From: an uncultured Clostridium sp.
GTDB taxonomy: Bacteria > Bacillota > Clostridia > TANB77 > CAG-508
Direction of reading: 5' to 3'
Assembly (NCBI GenBank): GCA_947568605.1
Contig: CANOPV010000021.1
Coordinates: 1 to 9,779, forward strand
DNA: 9,779 bases
The translations under genes were made by a program, and so were the position numbers. Positions 1 through 5,444 of this stretch are shown in pieces (positions within the stretch are counted from its first letter, which is position 1; each line of letters opens with the position of its first letter). Under the pieces are notes generated by a model. That model was not told where the DNA came from, did no database searches, and was given only the letters and a program-made list of their open reading frames with translations.

Positions 1-201
1 AGCAATACTTTCTTTTAAAATGACCCTATATCCCTCTTTTTGTAATCTCTTTTTAGTATCCTCTTGTATATTTTCATTTATAACAACAGCAAATGTATTA
101 ATTTTAGAATTAGTGCGTTTTAATGATTCAAACAATGCTAATACACCTGGTAAGTATGAATCTGTACTAAGAACAGTAACAAATGCATTATTTTTTTCCA
201 T
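1..201 (-). CDS. Glycosyltransferase family 8-like protein, N-terminal part
   Basis: The first 67 codons of a gene that runs off the left edge of the window. The protein starts MEKNNAFVTVLSTDSYLPGV and continues ALFESLKRTNSK, then FAVVINENIQ. An opening AFVT-L plus DSYLPGVLAL-SLKRT is typical of GT8 / glycogenin-like nucleotide-sugar transferases, where this beta strand and helix start the nucleotide-binding fold. The DXD metal-binding motif would lie outside the window, so donor and acceptor cannot be predicted. The start is chosen at 199-201 because AAGGAG (207-212) sits 5 bases upstream, and a consensus promoter lies at 237-265. The gene is divergent from the membrane-protein gene at 391. 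It probably acts in the cytoplasm on cell-surface glycan or glycogen-like polymer; that role is inferred from family only. Confidence 0.75.
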   Translation of the reverse strand, partial: MEKNNAFVTVLSTDSYLPGVLALFESLKRTNSKINTFAVVINENIQEDTKKRLQKEGYRVILKESIA

Positions 202-236
202 AATAACTCCTTTTAAAAGTAATTTTTTATGTAAAT

Positions 237-265
237 ATTATATACTAAAAAAGAAACATCGTCAA
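237..265 (-). promoter_or_regulatory. Promoter of the GT8-like gene
   Basis: On the minus strand, TTGACG (265-260), a 17-base spacer and a perfect TATAAT (242-237). A start near 230 gives a leader of about 29 bases containing the ribosome-binding site. An upstream box (274-286) also precedes the two small-peptide promoters at the same distance. Confidence 0.8.
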
Positions 266-273
266 TTAAAAAA

Positions 274-286
274 CGAAAAAATGTTT
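274..286 (-). promoter_or_regulatory. Shared promoter-upstream box, copy 1 (GT8 promoter)
   Basis: The minus strand reads AAACATTTTTTCG, followed by exactly 8 bases and TTGAC of the -35. The same box at the same distance occurs at 1358-1370 and 2339-2351. The 20 bases at 267-286 are identical to 2332-2351. It could be an operator or an AT-rich UP-like element; the invariant CG dinucleotide and fixed spacing favour a specific site. Confidence 0.5.
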
Positions 287-297
287 TAAAACATTTT
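278..297. repeat. Perfect 20-base palindrome between divergent genes
   Basis: AAAATGTTTTAAAACATTTT is its own reverse complement. It overlaps the upstream box of the GT8 promoter on one side and lies just upstream of the candidate promoter of the 391 gene on the other. Its symmetry fits a dimeric regulator site shared by two divergent genes. In such AT-rich DNA some palindromes arise by chance. Confidence 0.4.
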
Positions 298-306
298 ATT
301 TTTCTA

Positions 307-335
307 TTGATTTTATAAAAAATATATGATAAAGT
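307..335 (+). promoter_or_regulatory. Weak candidate promoter for the 391 membrane-protein gene
   Basis: TTGATT (307-312), a 17-base spacer and TAAAGT (330-335). The -10 matches only four of six consensus positions. A small AT-only hairpin (343-357) lies in the resulting leader. No better promoter was seen between 200 and 391. Confidence 0.3.
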
Positions 336-390
336 CCATAATAGATAAATTTTATCTTTATATCTATAAATGTAAGGAGAAAATAATATT

Positions 391-999
391 ATGTTTAAAA
401 ATAAATCACCTAATGTAAAAGTAGGAATATCAATTTCATCAGCAATAATTAGATTTACTTTAATATATATAATCATCGAGATTCTTCTTAATATAATTCT
501 TTTTGGAATTGTTATAGGAATATGTATTTTATTTAAGATTAATAACTATAAAATAGAAGATGTACTTATTATATTAAAATCAATATTATCCTCAATTCTT
601 AGTATAATTATTTCAACAAAGATAATATGTTATAATTATACAATACAAAAAGATATACATATATTAATAAATAAATTACATATAGTATGGATAGTATTTT
701 TGATATTAGCCATTTCAAGCCAACTATATTGTGGTTATAAAAAGTTATATACTGATATTATAACATTAGAGGCAGCCGAAGTAGGTTATAGAAATGCCAA
801 AGAAAATGTTAAAATTCAACAAGATGGATGTAGTACAAATCAAGAATCAATAGATAAAATTAAAAAAAGAAAAAGAGACGTTATAAAAGAAGATCTAATA
901 ATACCAATTGCTACAAGTAATACAATTTTTGCAATTCAAATTATTTTAACAAATACATATTTAAAAAATAAATTTTCTAATATTAACAAAAACAATTAA
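391..999 (+). CDS. Unrecognised four-helix membrane protein
   Basis: A 202-residue protein with no family I recognise. Hydrophobic segments lie at about residues 19-50, 57-79, 98-115 and 168-191. The stretch between the third and fourth (116-167) is polar, very basic near 157-167 (KIKKRKRDVIKE) and carries one cysteine. This suggests an integral membrane protein with one sizeable soluble loop. The start is supported by AAGGAG at 374-379, 11 bases upstream of ATG. Codon use is as AT-rich as its surroundings. The gene is alone on its strand before the first small-peptide module, whose antisense promoter starts 18 bases after its stop. No convincing terminator separates them, so its transcript may end at the hairpin at 1094-1129. 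No function is proposed. Confidence 0.7.
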   Translation: MFKNKSPNVKVGISISSAIIRFTLIYIIIEILLNIILFGIVIGICILFKINNYKIEDVLIILKSILSSILSIIISTKIICYNYTIQKDIHILINKLHIVWIVFLILAISSQLYCGYKKLYTDIITLEAAEVGYRNAKENVKIQQDGCSTNQESIDKIKKRKRDVIKEDLIIPIATSNTIFAIQIILTNTYLKNKFSNINKNN

Positions 1000-1017
1000 A
1001 ATTTTTCAAAAATCAAA

Positions 1018-1046
1018 TTGACATTTAATAAGAATTTGTGTATAAT
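1018..1046 (+). promoter_or_regulatory. Antisense (antitoxin-like) RNA promoter, module 1
   Basis: Perfect TTGACA (1018-1023), a 17-base spacer and perfect TATAAT (1041-1046), preceded by an A/T-tract that could act as an UP element. It is the strongest plus-strand promoter in this part of the window and no open reading frame of note follows it, which supports a non-coding product. Confidence 0.85.
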
Positions 1047-1052
1047 ATTATA

Positions 1053-1137
1053 GAAAATGAGAAACCACAAAATGTGGTTGCCACGTATGTATTAACCAAC
1101 ACATTGCCGGCAAGCGAAATGTGTTGGTTTTATTTAT
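1053..1137 (+). ncRNA. Predicted antisense / antitoxin-like RNA 1
   Basis: Predicted RNA of about 85 bases, from the start set by the 1018-1046 promoter to the T-rich tail after the 1094-1129 hairpin. A first hairpin pairs AACCACA (1063-1069) with TGTGGTT (1073-1079). The terminator stem follows. It has two ways to pair with the peptide mRNA: full complementarity across the shared terminator and peptide 3' end, and direct repeats of the peptide leader (TATGTA at 1086-1091 and 1269-1274; ACACATTGC at 1099-1107 and 1288-1296), which become complementary because the two strands are transcribed oppositely. The ends are estimates. Confidence 0.65.
1094..1135. terminator. Shared hairpin terminator, module 1
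   Basis: A perfect 12-bp stem, AACCAACACATT (1094-1105) with AATGTGTTGGTT (1118-1129), a 12-base loop and a T-rich tail TTTATTTATT in the plus direction. In the minus direction the tail is less T-rich, so termination of the peptide mRNA may be weaker or occur further on. Confidence 0.75.
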
Positions 1138-1238
1138 TCCTTATTTGACCAAATTATATAAATAATTGTTAATAAGGCTACGTTTATAGTTAAAGAAAAC
1201 ATAAATCCTAAAATTAGGAAAAGTAAAAAATCTACCAT
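1134..1238 (-). CDS. 34-residue hydrophobic peptide, type I toxin-like, copy 1
   Basis: A small gene overlooked by length cut-offs. The peptide starts MVDFLLFLILGFMFSL and ends YIIWSNKE. Residues 3-30 form one long hydrophobic helix ending in Trp, followed by a short charged tail, which is the general form of membrane-acting type I toxins. It does not show the proline and W-L pattern of Fst, and I cannot place it in a named family. Translation is supported by GAGGTGG (1250-1244) 5 bases before ATG. The stop lies directly at the base of the shared terminator. Copy 2 differs only at residues 18, 24 and 25 (I/V, T/A, I/V), so the reading frame is under constraint. Whether it is toxic is not shown by the sequence; a small regulatory membrane peptide is the alternative. 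Confidence 0.72.
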   Translation of the reverse strand: MVDFLLFLILGFMFSLTINVALLTIIYIIWSNKE

Positions 1239-1257
1239 AAACACCACCTCACTTTCT

Positions 1258-1272
1258 CATAGTTAAACTATG
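1258..1272 (-). promoter_or_regulatory. Leader hairpin before the peptide ribosome-binding site, copy 1
   Basis: The palindrome CATAGTTAAACTATG lies 7 bases upstream of the ribosome-binding site of the peptide gene and is unchanged in copy 2 (2239-2253). It could govern access of ribosomes or antisense RNA, as leader hairpins do in type I toxin mRNAs. Confidence 0.5.
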
Positions 1273-1320
1273 TAGTAAAGCGGCAACACACATTGCTTAT
1301 TCCCATTTTCTATAATAAAT

Positions 1321-1349
1321 AATATACACTAATTTTGTATTTAAGTCAA
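1321..1349 (-). promoter_or_regulatory. Promoter of the small peptide gene, copy 1
   Basis: On the minus strand, TTGACT (1349-1344), a 17-base spacer and TATATT (1326-1321). A start near 1314 gives a leader of about 75 bases. Just downstream both this transcript and the antisense RNA carry TTATAGAAAATGRGAA, so the module ends are imperfect inverted repeats. Confidence 0.75.
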
Positions 1350-1357
1350 GCAGATAT

Positions 1358-1370
1358 CGAAAATATGTTT
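1358..1370 (-). promoter_or_regulatory. Shared promoter-upstream box, copy 2 (peptide 1 promoter)
   Basis: The minus strand reads AAACATATTTTCG, 8 bases upstream of TTGAC. It has one change from the boxes at 274-286 and 2339-2351, while the 8 bases in between are entirely different. This conservation inside a diverged flank argues that the box itself is functional. Confidence 0.5.
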
Positions 1371-1401
1371 ATATAATTTTTACAATTATTCTCAATAAAT
1401 A

Positions 1402-1431
1402 TTTACTTTTCAATAATAAATATGTTAGAAT
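1402..1431 (+). promoter_or_regulatory. Candidate promoter of the DUF4116-like gene
   Basis: TTTACT (1402-1407), an 18-base spacer and TAGAAT (1426-1431). The -10 matches five of six consensus positions and the -35 matches four. It would give a leader of about 25 bases to the chosen start at 1463. Confidence 0.4.
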
Positions 1432-1462
1432 AAAACTATCAAAAATATTTATGGTGGGAATA

Positions 1463-1972
1463 ATGGAAATAGAAAAACTAAAACAACAATCAAATAATAA
1501 AGAAATAATTTTAGAAGCAGTAAAAGAAGCGGGAAAAAATTTAGAATACGCAAGTGAAGAATTAAAAAACGACAAAGAAATAGTATTAGAAGCGGTAAAA
1601 AATGATGGAGAAGCACTAGAATTTGCAAGTAAAGAACTAAAAGATGATAAAGAAATAGTATTAGAAGCAGTAAAGAAAAATGCCTGGACAATATGCTATG
1701 CAAGTGAAAGACTAAAATCAGACAGAGAAATAATACTAGAAGGAGTAAAAAAAGACGGACAAGTCCTATACTACGCATCACAAGACCTAAGAAACGACTA
1801 CGAAGTAGTATTACAAGCCGTAACAAAAAAAGGACTAATATACAAATACGCAAGTAAAAAATTAAGAGAAACAATAGAAATTGCAGTAGCAGCAATAAAG
1901 CAAGACAAACGAGCCTACGACTTTATGAGTGAAGAAATGAAAGAAAAAAAAGAAATTCAAGAATTAATTTAA
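1463..1972 (+). CDS. DUF4116-like tandem-repeat protein
   Basis: A soluble, charged 169-residue protein built almost wholly from six 25-residue repeats at residues 13-37, 38-62, 63-87, 88-112, 113-137 and 138-162. The consensus is roughly KEIVLEAVKxxGxxLxYASxELKxD. Two helices per unit are likely. This resembles the DUF4116 repeat found in bacterial, protist and viral proteins; its role is unknown and protein-protein contact is only a guess. The start at 1463 is preferred over 1451 because GGTGGGA (1453-1459) lies just upstream of it, while 1451 has no ribosome-binding site. There is no signal peptide or membrane helix. The gene sits between the two small-peptide modules, and its stop lies 17 bases before the antisense promoter of module 2. 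Confidence 0.8.
   Translation: MEIEKLKQQSNNKEIILEAVKEAGKNLEYASEELKNDKEIVLEAVKNDGEALEFASKELKDDKEIVLEAVKKNAWTICYASERLKSDREIILEGVKKDGQVLYYASQDLRNDYEVVLQAVTKKGLIYKYASKKLRETIEIAVAAIKQDKRAYDFMSEEMKEKKEIQELI
1499..1948 (+). repeat. Six 75-base coding tandem repeats
   Basis: Six in-frame units of exactly 75 bases with no indels. The first three units are the most alike (KEIVLEAVK and YASEELK-type cores), and the last two have drifted. This suggests stepwise duplication with later divergence. Confidence 0.7.
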
Positions 1973-1989
1973 TTTTTAAAGAAATTAAA

Positions 1990-2018
1990 TTGACATTTAA
2001 TAAAAATTTGTGTATAAT
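1990..2018 (+). promoter_or_regulatory. Antisense (antitoxin-like) RNA promoter, module 2
   Basis: Perfect TTGACA (1990-1995), a 17-base spacer and perfect TATAAT (2013-2018). A 10-bp A/T-only inverted repeat (1966-1975 with 1982-1991) overlaps the end of the upstream gene and the -35. It lacks a T-tract, so it is not a convincing terminator. Confidence 0.85.
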
Positions 2019-2024
2019 AATTAT

Positions 2025-2118
2025 AGAAAATGAGAATTGACAAATAATGTAGTTACCACTAAAAAGTAGAAAACAACACATCTGCTTACCAACGCAAAGG
2101 TGTGTTGTTTTTATTTAT
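2025..2118 (+). ncRNA. Predicted antisense / antitoxin-like RNA 2
   Basis: Predicted RNA of about 94 bases. It shares the 5' tag TTATAGAAAATGAGAA with RNA 1 and then diverges; the first hairpin of RNA 1 is not preserved. It keeps other short matches to its peptide leader: ATGTAGT (2047-2053 and 2251-2257) and TGCTTA (2083-2088 and 2275-2280, next to an ACACAT match). These give it its own complementarity to the peptide mRNA besides the shared terminator. The ends are estimated from promoter and hairpin. Confidence 0.62.
2070..2117. terminator. Shared hairpin terminator, module 2
   Basis: A perfect 11-bp stem, AAAACAACACA (2070-2080) with TGTGTTGTTTT (2101-2111). A 20-base loop contains a further TGC/GCA pairing. 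T-rich tails lie on both sides, TTATTTATT in the plus direction and TTTTCTACTTTTT in the minus direction, so it should work for both transcripts. The stem sequence differs from module 1 while the fold is kept. Confidence 0.72.
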
Positions 2119-2219
2119 TCCTTATTTGACCAAATTATATAAATAACTGCTAATAAGGCTACGTTTACAGTTAAAGAAAACATAAATCCTAAAATTAGGA
2201 AAAGTAAAAAATCTACCAT
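2115..2219 (-). CDS. 34-residue hydrophobic peptide, type I toxin-like, copy 2
   Basis: Same length and layout as the peptide at 1134-1238: MVDFLLFLILGFMFSL at the start, one hydrophobic helix, and WSNKE at the end. It differs at residue 18 (V for I), 24 (A for T) and 25 (V for I). All three are single first-position transitions that keep the hydrophobic helix, with no synonymous or frame-breaking changes. Translation is supported by GAGGTGG (2231-2225). The leader, including its palindrome, is identical to copy 1, so both mRNAs would look the same to ribosomes and be told apart only in their 3' ends. The assignment as a toxin is inferred from the locus layout. Confidence 0.72.
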   Translation of the reverse strand: MVDFLLFLILGFMFSLTVNVALLAVIYIIWSNKE

Positions 2220-2238
2220 AAACACCACCTCACTTTCT

Positions 2239-2253
2239 CATAGTTAAACTATG
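2239..2253 (-). promoter_or_regulatory. Leader hairpin before the peptide ribosome-binding site, copy 2
   Basis: A palindrome identical in sequence and position to the one in module 1 (1258-1272). Confidence 0.5.
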
Positions 2254-2301
2254 TAGTAAAGCGGCAACACACATTGCTTATTCCCATTTTCTATAATAAA
2301 T

Positions 2302-2330
2302 AATATACACTAATTTTGTATTTAAGTCAA
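2302..2330 (-). promoter_or_regulatory. Promoter of the small peptide gene, copy 2
   Basis: On the minus strand, TTGACT (2330-2325), a 17-base spacer and TATATT (2307-2302), identical to copy 1. Predicted start near 2295. Confidence 0.75.
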
Positions 2331-2338
2331 GTAAAAAA

Positions 2339-2351
2339 CGAAAAAATGTTT
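2339..2351 (-). promoter_or_regulatory. Shared promoter-upstream box, copy 3 (peptide 2 promoter)
   Basis: The minus strand reads AAACATTTTTTCG, 8 bases upstream of TTGAC. It lies just outside the duplicated module, and the 20 bases 2332-2351 equal 267-286 by the GT8 promoter. Confidence 0.5.
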
Positions 2352-2360
2352 ACAAAATTA

Positions 2361-2389
2361 TTGCGAAAAACAAAAATATATGATATTAT
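2361..2389 (+). promoter_or_regulatory. Promoter of the YhaO/YhaN-like pair
   Basis: TTGCGA (2361-2366), a 17-base spacer and TATTAT (2384-2389). The leader would be only about 20 bases, holding AAAGGAG (2401-2407) 7 bases before the start. Confidence 0.5.
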
Positions 2390-2414
2390 AACAAAAAAAT
2401 AAAGGAGACAAAAT

Positions 2415-3485
2415 ATGAACTTTGTACATATAGCAGATATGCACTTTGATACACCATTTACAACACTAAACAAAAAAGAACTAGGAAATACAAGACGATT
2501 AGACCAAAGAAAAGCACTAAAAAAAATAATAGAATACATAAAAGAAAACAAAATAGAATACCTATTCATCTGTGGAGACTTGTATGAACACGAATATGTA
2601 AAACAAAGCACAATAGAATACATAAACAACCAATTTAAACAAATACAAGAAACAAAAATATACATAGTACCGGGAAACCACGACCCAAACTTAAAAAACT
2701 CATACTATAACAAATTTAATTGGAACAAAAACGTACACATATTCAAAGAAAACATAGAAAAAATAGAAGAAAAAGCCGTAAACATTTACGGATTTGGATT
2801 TAACGACTTCTATATGAAAAATTCAAAATATTATGAAATAGAAATAAAAGATAGAGAAAAAATAAACATACTATTAGCACACGGAAGCATAGAAGGAGGA
2901 GCAACAGAAGACTTAGAATATAACCCAATGAACAAAACAAAATTAAAAAACTTAGGTTTTAACTACATAGCATTAGGACACATACATAAAACAAACAATA
3001 AAATAGAAGAAAACATAATCTATCCAGGCTCAACCATATCATTAGGCTTTGATGAATTAGGAACCCACGGAATGATAGTAGGAAATATAGATGAAGAAAC
3101 AAAAAAATTAACAACAAAATTTGTAGAAATAGACGAAAAAGAATTTATAGAACACGAAATAGACATTACAGAAATTCAAACAAAAGAAGAACTAATAGAA
3201 AAAATAAATGAAACAAAAACACAAGAAAATAAATACTATAAAATAATACTAACAGGAAATAGACAATTCGAAATAAACAAATATGAAATAGAAAAATACA
3301 TTGAAAACAACAATATAATAAAAATAAAAGACCATACAAAAATAAAATACGACTTAGAAAAAATAGCGGGGGAAAATAATTTAAAAGGAATATTTGTAAA
3401 ACAACTATTAGAAAAAATAAAAGAAGAACCAGAGCAAAAAGAAATATTATTAAAAGCAATAGAAATTGGATTAGAGGCGATGTAA
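2415..3485 (+). CDS. DNA repair nuclease of the YhaO/SbcD/Mre11 metallophosphatase family
   Basis: A 356-residue calcineurin-like metallophosphoesterase with the full metal-binding set: DMH (D8, H10), GD (54-55), GNHD (87-90), AHG (155-157, H156) and GHIH (188-191). The order and the N-terminal VHIADMHFDTPF match the YhaO branch of SbcD/Mre11 exonucleases, which pair with an SMC-like ATPase to process DNA ends. The remainder (about 230-356) is a lysine- and glutamate-rich C-terminal region of the kind that contacts the ATPase coiled coil. It is somewhat shorter than Bacillus subtilis YhaO (about 400 residues). The start is fixed by AAAGGAG at 2401-2407. Its TAA directly abuts the ATG of the ATPase gene, so the two are co-transcribed. 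With the ATPase broken, its activity in vivo is uncertain. Confidence 0.85.
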   Translation: MNFVHIADMHFDTPFTTLNKKELGNTRRLDQRKALKKIIEYIKENKIEYLFICGDLYEHEYVKQSTIEYINNQFKQIQETKIYIVPGNHDPNLKNSYYNKFNWNKNVHIFKENIEKIEEKAVNIYGFGFNDFYMKNSKYYEIEIKDREKINILLAHGSIEGGATEDLEYNPMNKTKLKNLGFNYIALGHIHKTNNKIEENIIYPGSTISLGFDELGTHGMIVGNIDEETKKLTTKFVEIDEKEFIEHEIDITEIQTKEELIEKINETKTQENKYYKIILTGNRQFEINKYEIEKYIENNNIIKIKDHTKIKYDLEKIAGENNLKGIFVKQLLEKIKEEPEQKEILLKAIEIGLEAM

Positions 3486-5391
3486 ATGATAATAAAAAAC
3501 GTAAAAATAAACAACTTTGGAAAAATAGAAAATAAAGAAATAGAATTTAATGATGGAATAAACTTAATATATGGAGAAAACGAAAGTGGAAAATCAACAT
3601 TATTAAAATTCATAACAGGAATATTTTTTGGTGCATCAAAAAATAAAAATGGAAAAAACATAACAGACTTCGAAAAATATAAACCCTGGAACAATGGAGA
3701 ATTCTCAGGGAAAATGAAATACACATTAGATAATCGGGGAAATATATGAAATATTTAGAGGGTTCGACAAAAAAAATCCCAAAATATATAATGAAAAATC
3801 AGAAGACATAACAAAAACATTTAACATAGACAAAACAAAGGGAAATCAATTCTTTTATGACCAAACAAAAGTAGATGAAGACCTATTTTTATCAACAATA
3901 GTCTTACAACAAAAAGAAGTACAATTAGATGAAAAAAAGCAAAATATGCTACTACAAAAAATGACAAACATAGTAGGGACAGGAGAAGATAATACATCAT
4001 TTAACAAAACCATAAACAAATTAAACAAAAAATTATTAGAAGAAGTAGGGACAGAAAGAAGTATAGATAGACCAATAAACATTGTAGAAAATAGAATACA
4101 AAAAATAGAACAAGAAAAAGAAGAAATATTAATATATGCAAACCAAAAATACAATATAGAAGAAAAAAATCAAGAAATATTAAAAGAAATTTAAAAAACA
4201 GAACAACACTTAGAGCTAATAAAAAAAGTTAAACAAATAAAAGAAGTAGAAAAAATAGAACAAGAAAAAATAAAATTAAACAAAAATATAGAAGAAGAAA
4301 ATACAAAAAAAATATAAGAATTAAAAAATAAGATAGAAGAAACAGAAAAAGAAAAAAGTACAATAATAAAAGAGAAAGATTTAAAACTAAAAAAGCAAAA
4401 TAATGCAGGAATAATCATATTATTAGGAATTTTAATAATAGCAGAAATGGCAATACTAAAATTTACAAACACTACGATATCAATAATAACAGGCATAATA
4501 TTTATTATAATATATTTAATTAAAATATTTTATAATTACAATAAAAAAAATAAAATAATAAAAAAATACAATGAAAAATTAGAATTAATAAATCAAACAA
4601 AAAATAATCTAATAAACGAAATAAAAATACTAGAAAAAAACAATAAAGAATATATAAATAACACCAAAAAAATACAAGAAAAAATAAATAATGAAAGTAA
4701 TATAAAATTAGAAAATTTAAAAACAGAAAATAACGCATTAAAAATAAATAAAATTTTAGAAAATAAAAATATAAATTATGAAATAGAAAACGAACAAAAT
4801 AAACTAAATAACCTAAAATTAGAATTACACAAATTAGAATTAGAAAATAAAAACATATTGCCAAAATTAGAAAACTTAGCGTTATTAGAAGAAGAATTAG
4901 AAGACCTAAAAGAGAAATACGAAGAATTGAAAAATACTAGCAAATGTATAAACTTAGCAAAAGAACAATTACAAATAGCCTACGAAAAAATGAAAGAAAA
5001 TGTAACACCAAAATTCACAAAAAACCTATCAGAAAATATAGAAAAAATATCAAACGGAAAATATAAAAATGTAAAATTTAATGATGAAAAAGGTCTAATA
5101 GTAGAAATAGAAAATGGAAACTATATACAAGCAGAAAATTTAAGCACAGGAACAATAGAACAATTATATTTATCATTAAGATTAGCAACAATAGACGAAA
5201 TAAGTAAAGAAAACTTACCAATAATACTAGACGAAACATTTGCATACTTTGATAAAAATAGACTAAAAAACACATTAGAATTTTTAAACACACAATTAAA
5301 AAATAGACAAATATTTATATTTACCTGTACTAAAAGAGAACAAGAAATTTTAGATGAATTAGAATTAGAATATAATTTAATAGAAATGTAA
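3486..5391 (+). pseudogene. YhaN/SbcC-like SMC-family ATPase, broken
   Basis: The ATPase partner of the upstream nuclease, disrupted three times. The first 87 codons hold Walker A (GENESGKST, residues 30-38). Near the GGGG at 3736-3739 the frame shifts by one; deleting one G restores DNRE-IYEIFRGF and a continuous reading. TAA codons follow in frame at 4192-4194 and 4315-4317; both fit CAA (Gln) to TAA changes. Beyond these the frame is open to 5391. It encodes the Q-loop (VLQQKE, near 3905), coiled coil, two membrane helices in the middle (about 4405-4535), more coiled coil, the ABC signature LSTGTIEQL (5140 onward), Walker B LPIILDETF (5215 onward) and FTCTKREQEIL near the end. Membrane helices within the coiled coil are, as far as I recall, a feature of the YhaN type. 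The restored protein would be about 635 residues, shorter than B. subtilis YhaN. The ATG at 4447 has no ribosome-binding site, so a separate C-terminal product is unlikely. Confidence 0.82.
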
Positions 5392-5427
5392 AAAATCTCT
5401 CTGAACAAAATATTCAGAGAGATTTTT
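5391..5427. terminator. Bidirectional terminator between convergent genes
   Basis: A perfect 15-bp stem, AAAAATCTCTCTGAA (5391-5405) with TTCAGAGAGATTTTT (5413-5427), and a 7-base loop. The arms supply a T-tract in both directions. It overlaps the last base of the ATPase pseudogene stop codon and lies 17 bases past the stop of the large minus-strand gene. Confidence 0.9.
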
Positions 5428-5444
5428 TTACATTAATTTTAAAA

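Larger units (their letters stand above)
1018..1349. repeat. Small-peptide / antisense-RNA module, copy 1
   Basis: A 332-base unit bounded by two outward -35 boxes that point inward, with a matching 341-base unit at 1990-2330. From about 1130 to 1350 the copies differ at only three positions. From about 1060 to 1129 they differ strongly except for short motifs and the terminator fold. Contents: antisense promoter and RNA (plus strand), shared terminator, peptide gene, structured leader and peptide promoter (minus strand). The convergent layout with 3' overlap is that known for type I toxin-antitoxin loci such as par/Fst and TxpA/RatA. Function is inferred. Confidence 0.75.
1990..2330. repeat. 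Small-peptide / antisense-RNA module, copy 2
   Basis: A 341-base direct repeat of 1018-1349 with the same order and orientation of parts. The peptide half (about 2110-2331) is nearly identical to copy 1, with three base differences, all inside the peptide gene. The antisense half is strongly diverged apart from promoter, 5' tag, terminator fold and short leader matches. No target-site duplication is evident at either copy. Confidence 0.75.

Noticed and set aside
1018..1349. Miniature transposable element (inverted ends, two copies)
   Set aside because: The inverted ends are explained by two functional-looking promoters, no target-site duplication is visible, and the peptide frame is conserved; not fully excluded.
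1451..1462. Alternative ATG start at 1451 for the DUF4116-like gene
   Set aside because: No ribosome-binding site precedes it, and its own bases supply the GGTGGGA upstream of 1463.
1499..1948. CRISPR-like array
   Set aside because: The 75-base periodicity is in-frame coding repeats with no spacers.
3736..3749. Programmed frameshift in the ATPase gene
   Set aside because: Two further in-frame stop codons downstream make simple decay or sequence error more likely.
4192..4317. TAA read as glutamine (recoded genetic code)
   Set aside because: Every complete gene in the window ends in TAA at a sensible position, and the same pseudogene also carries a frameshift.
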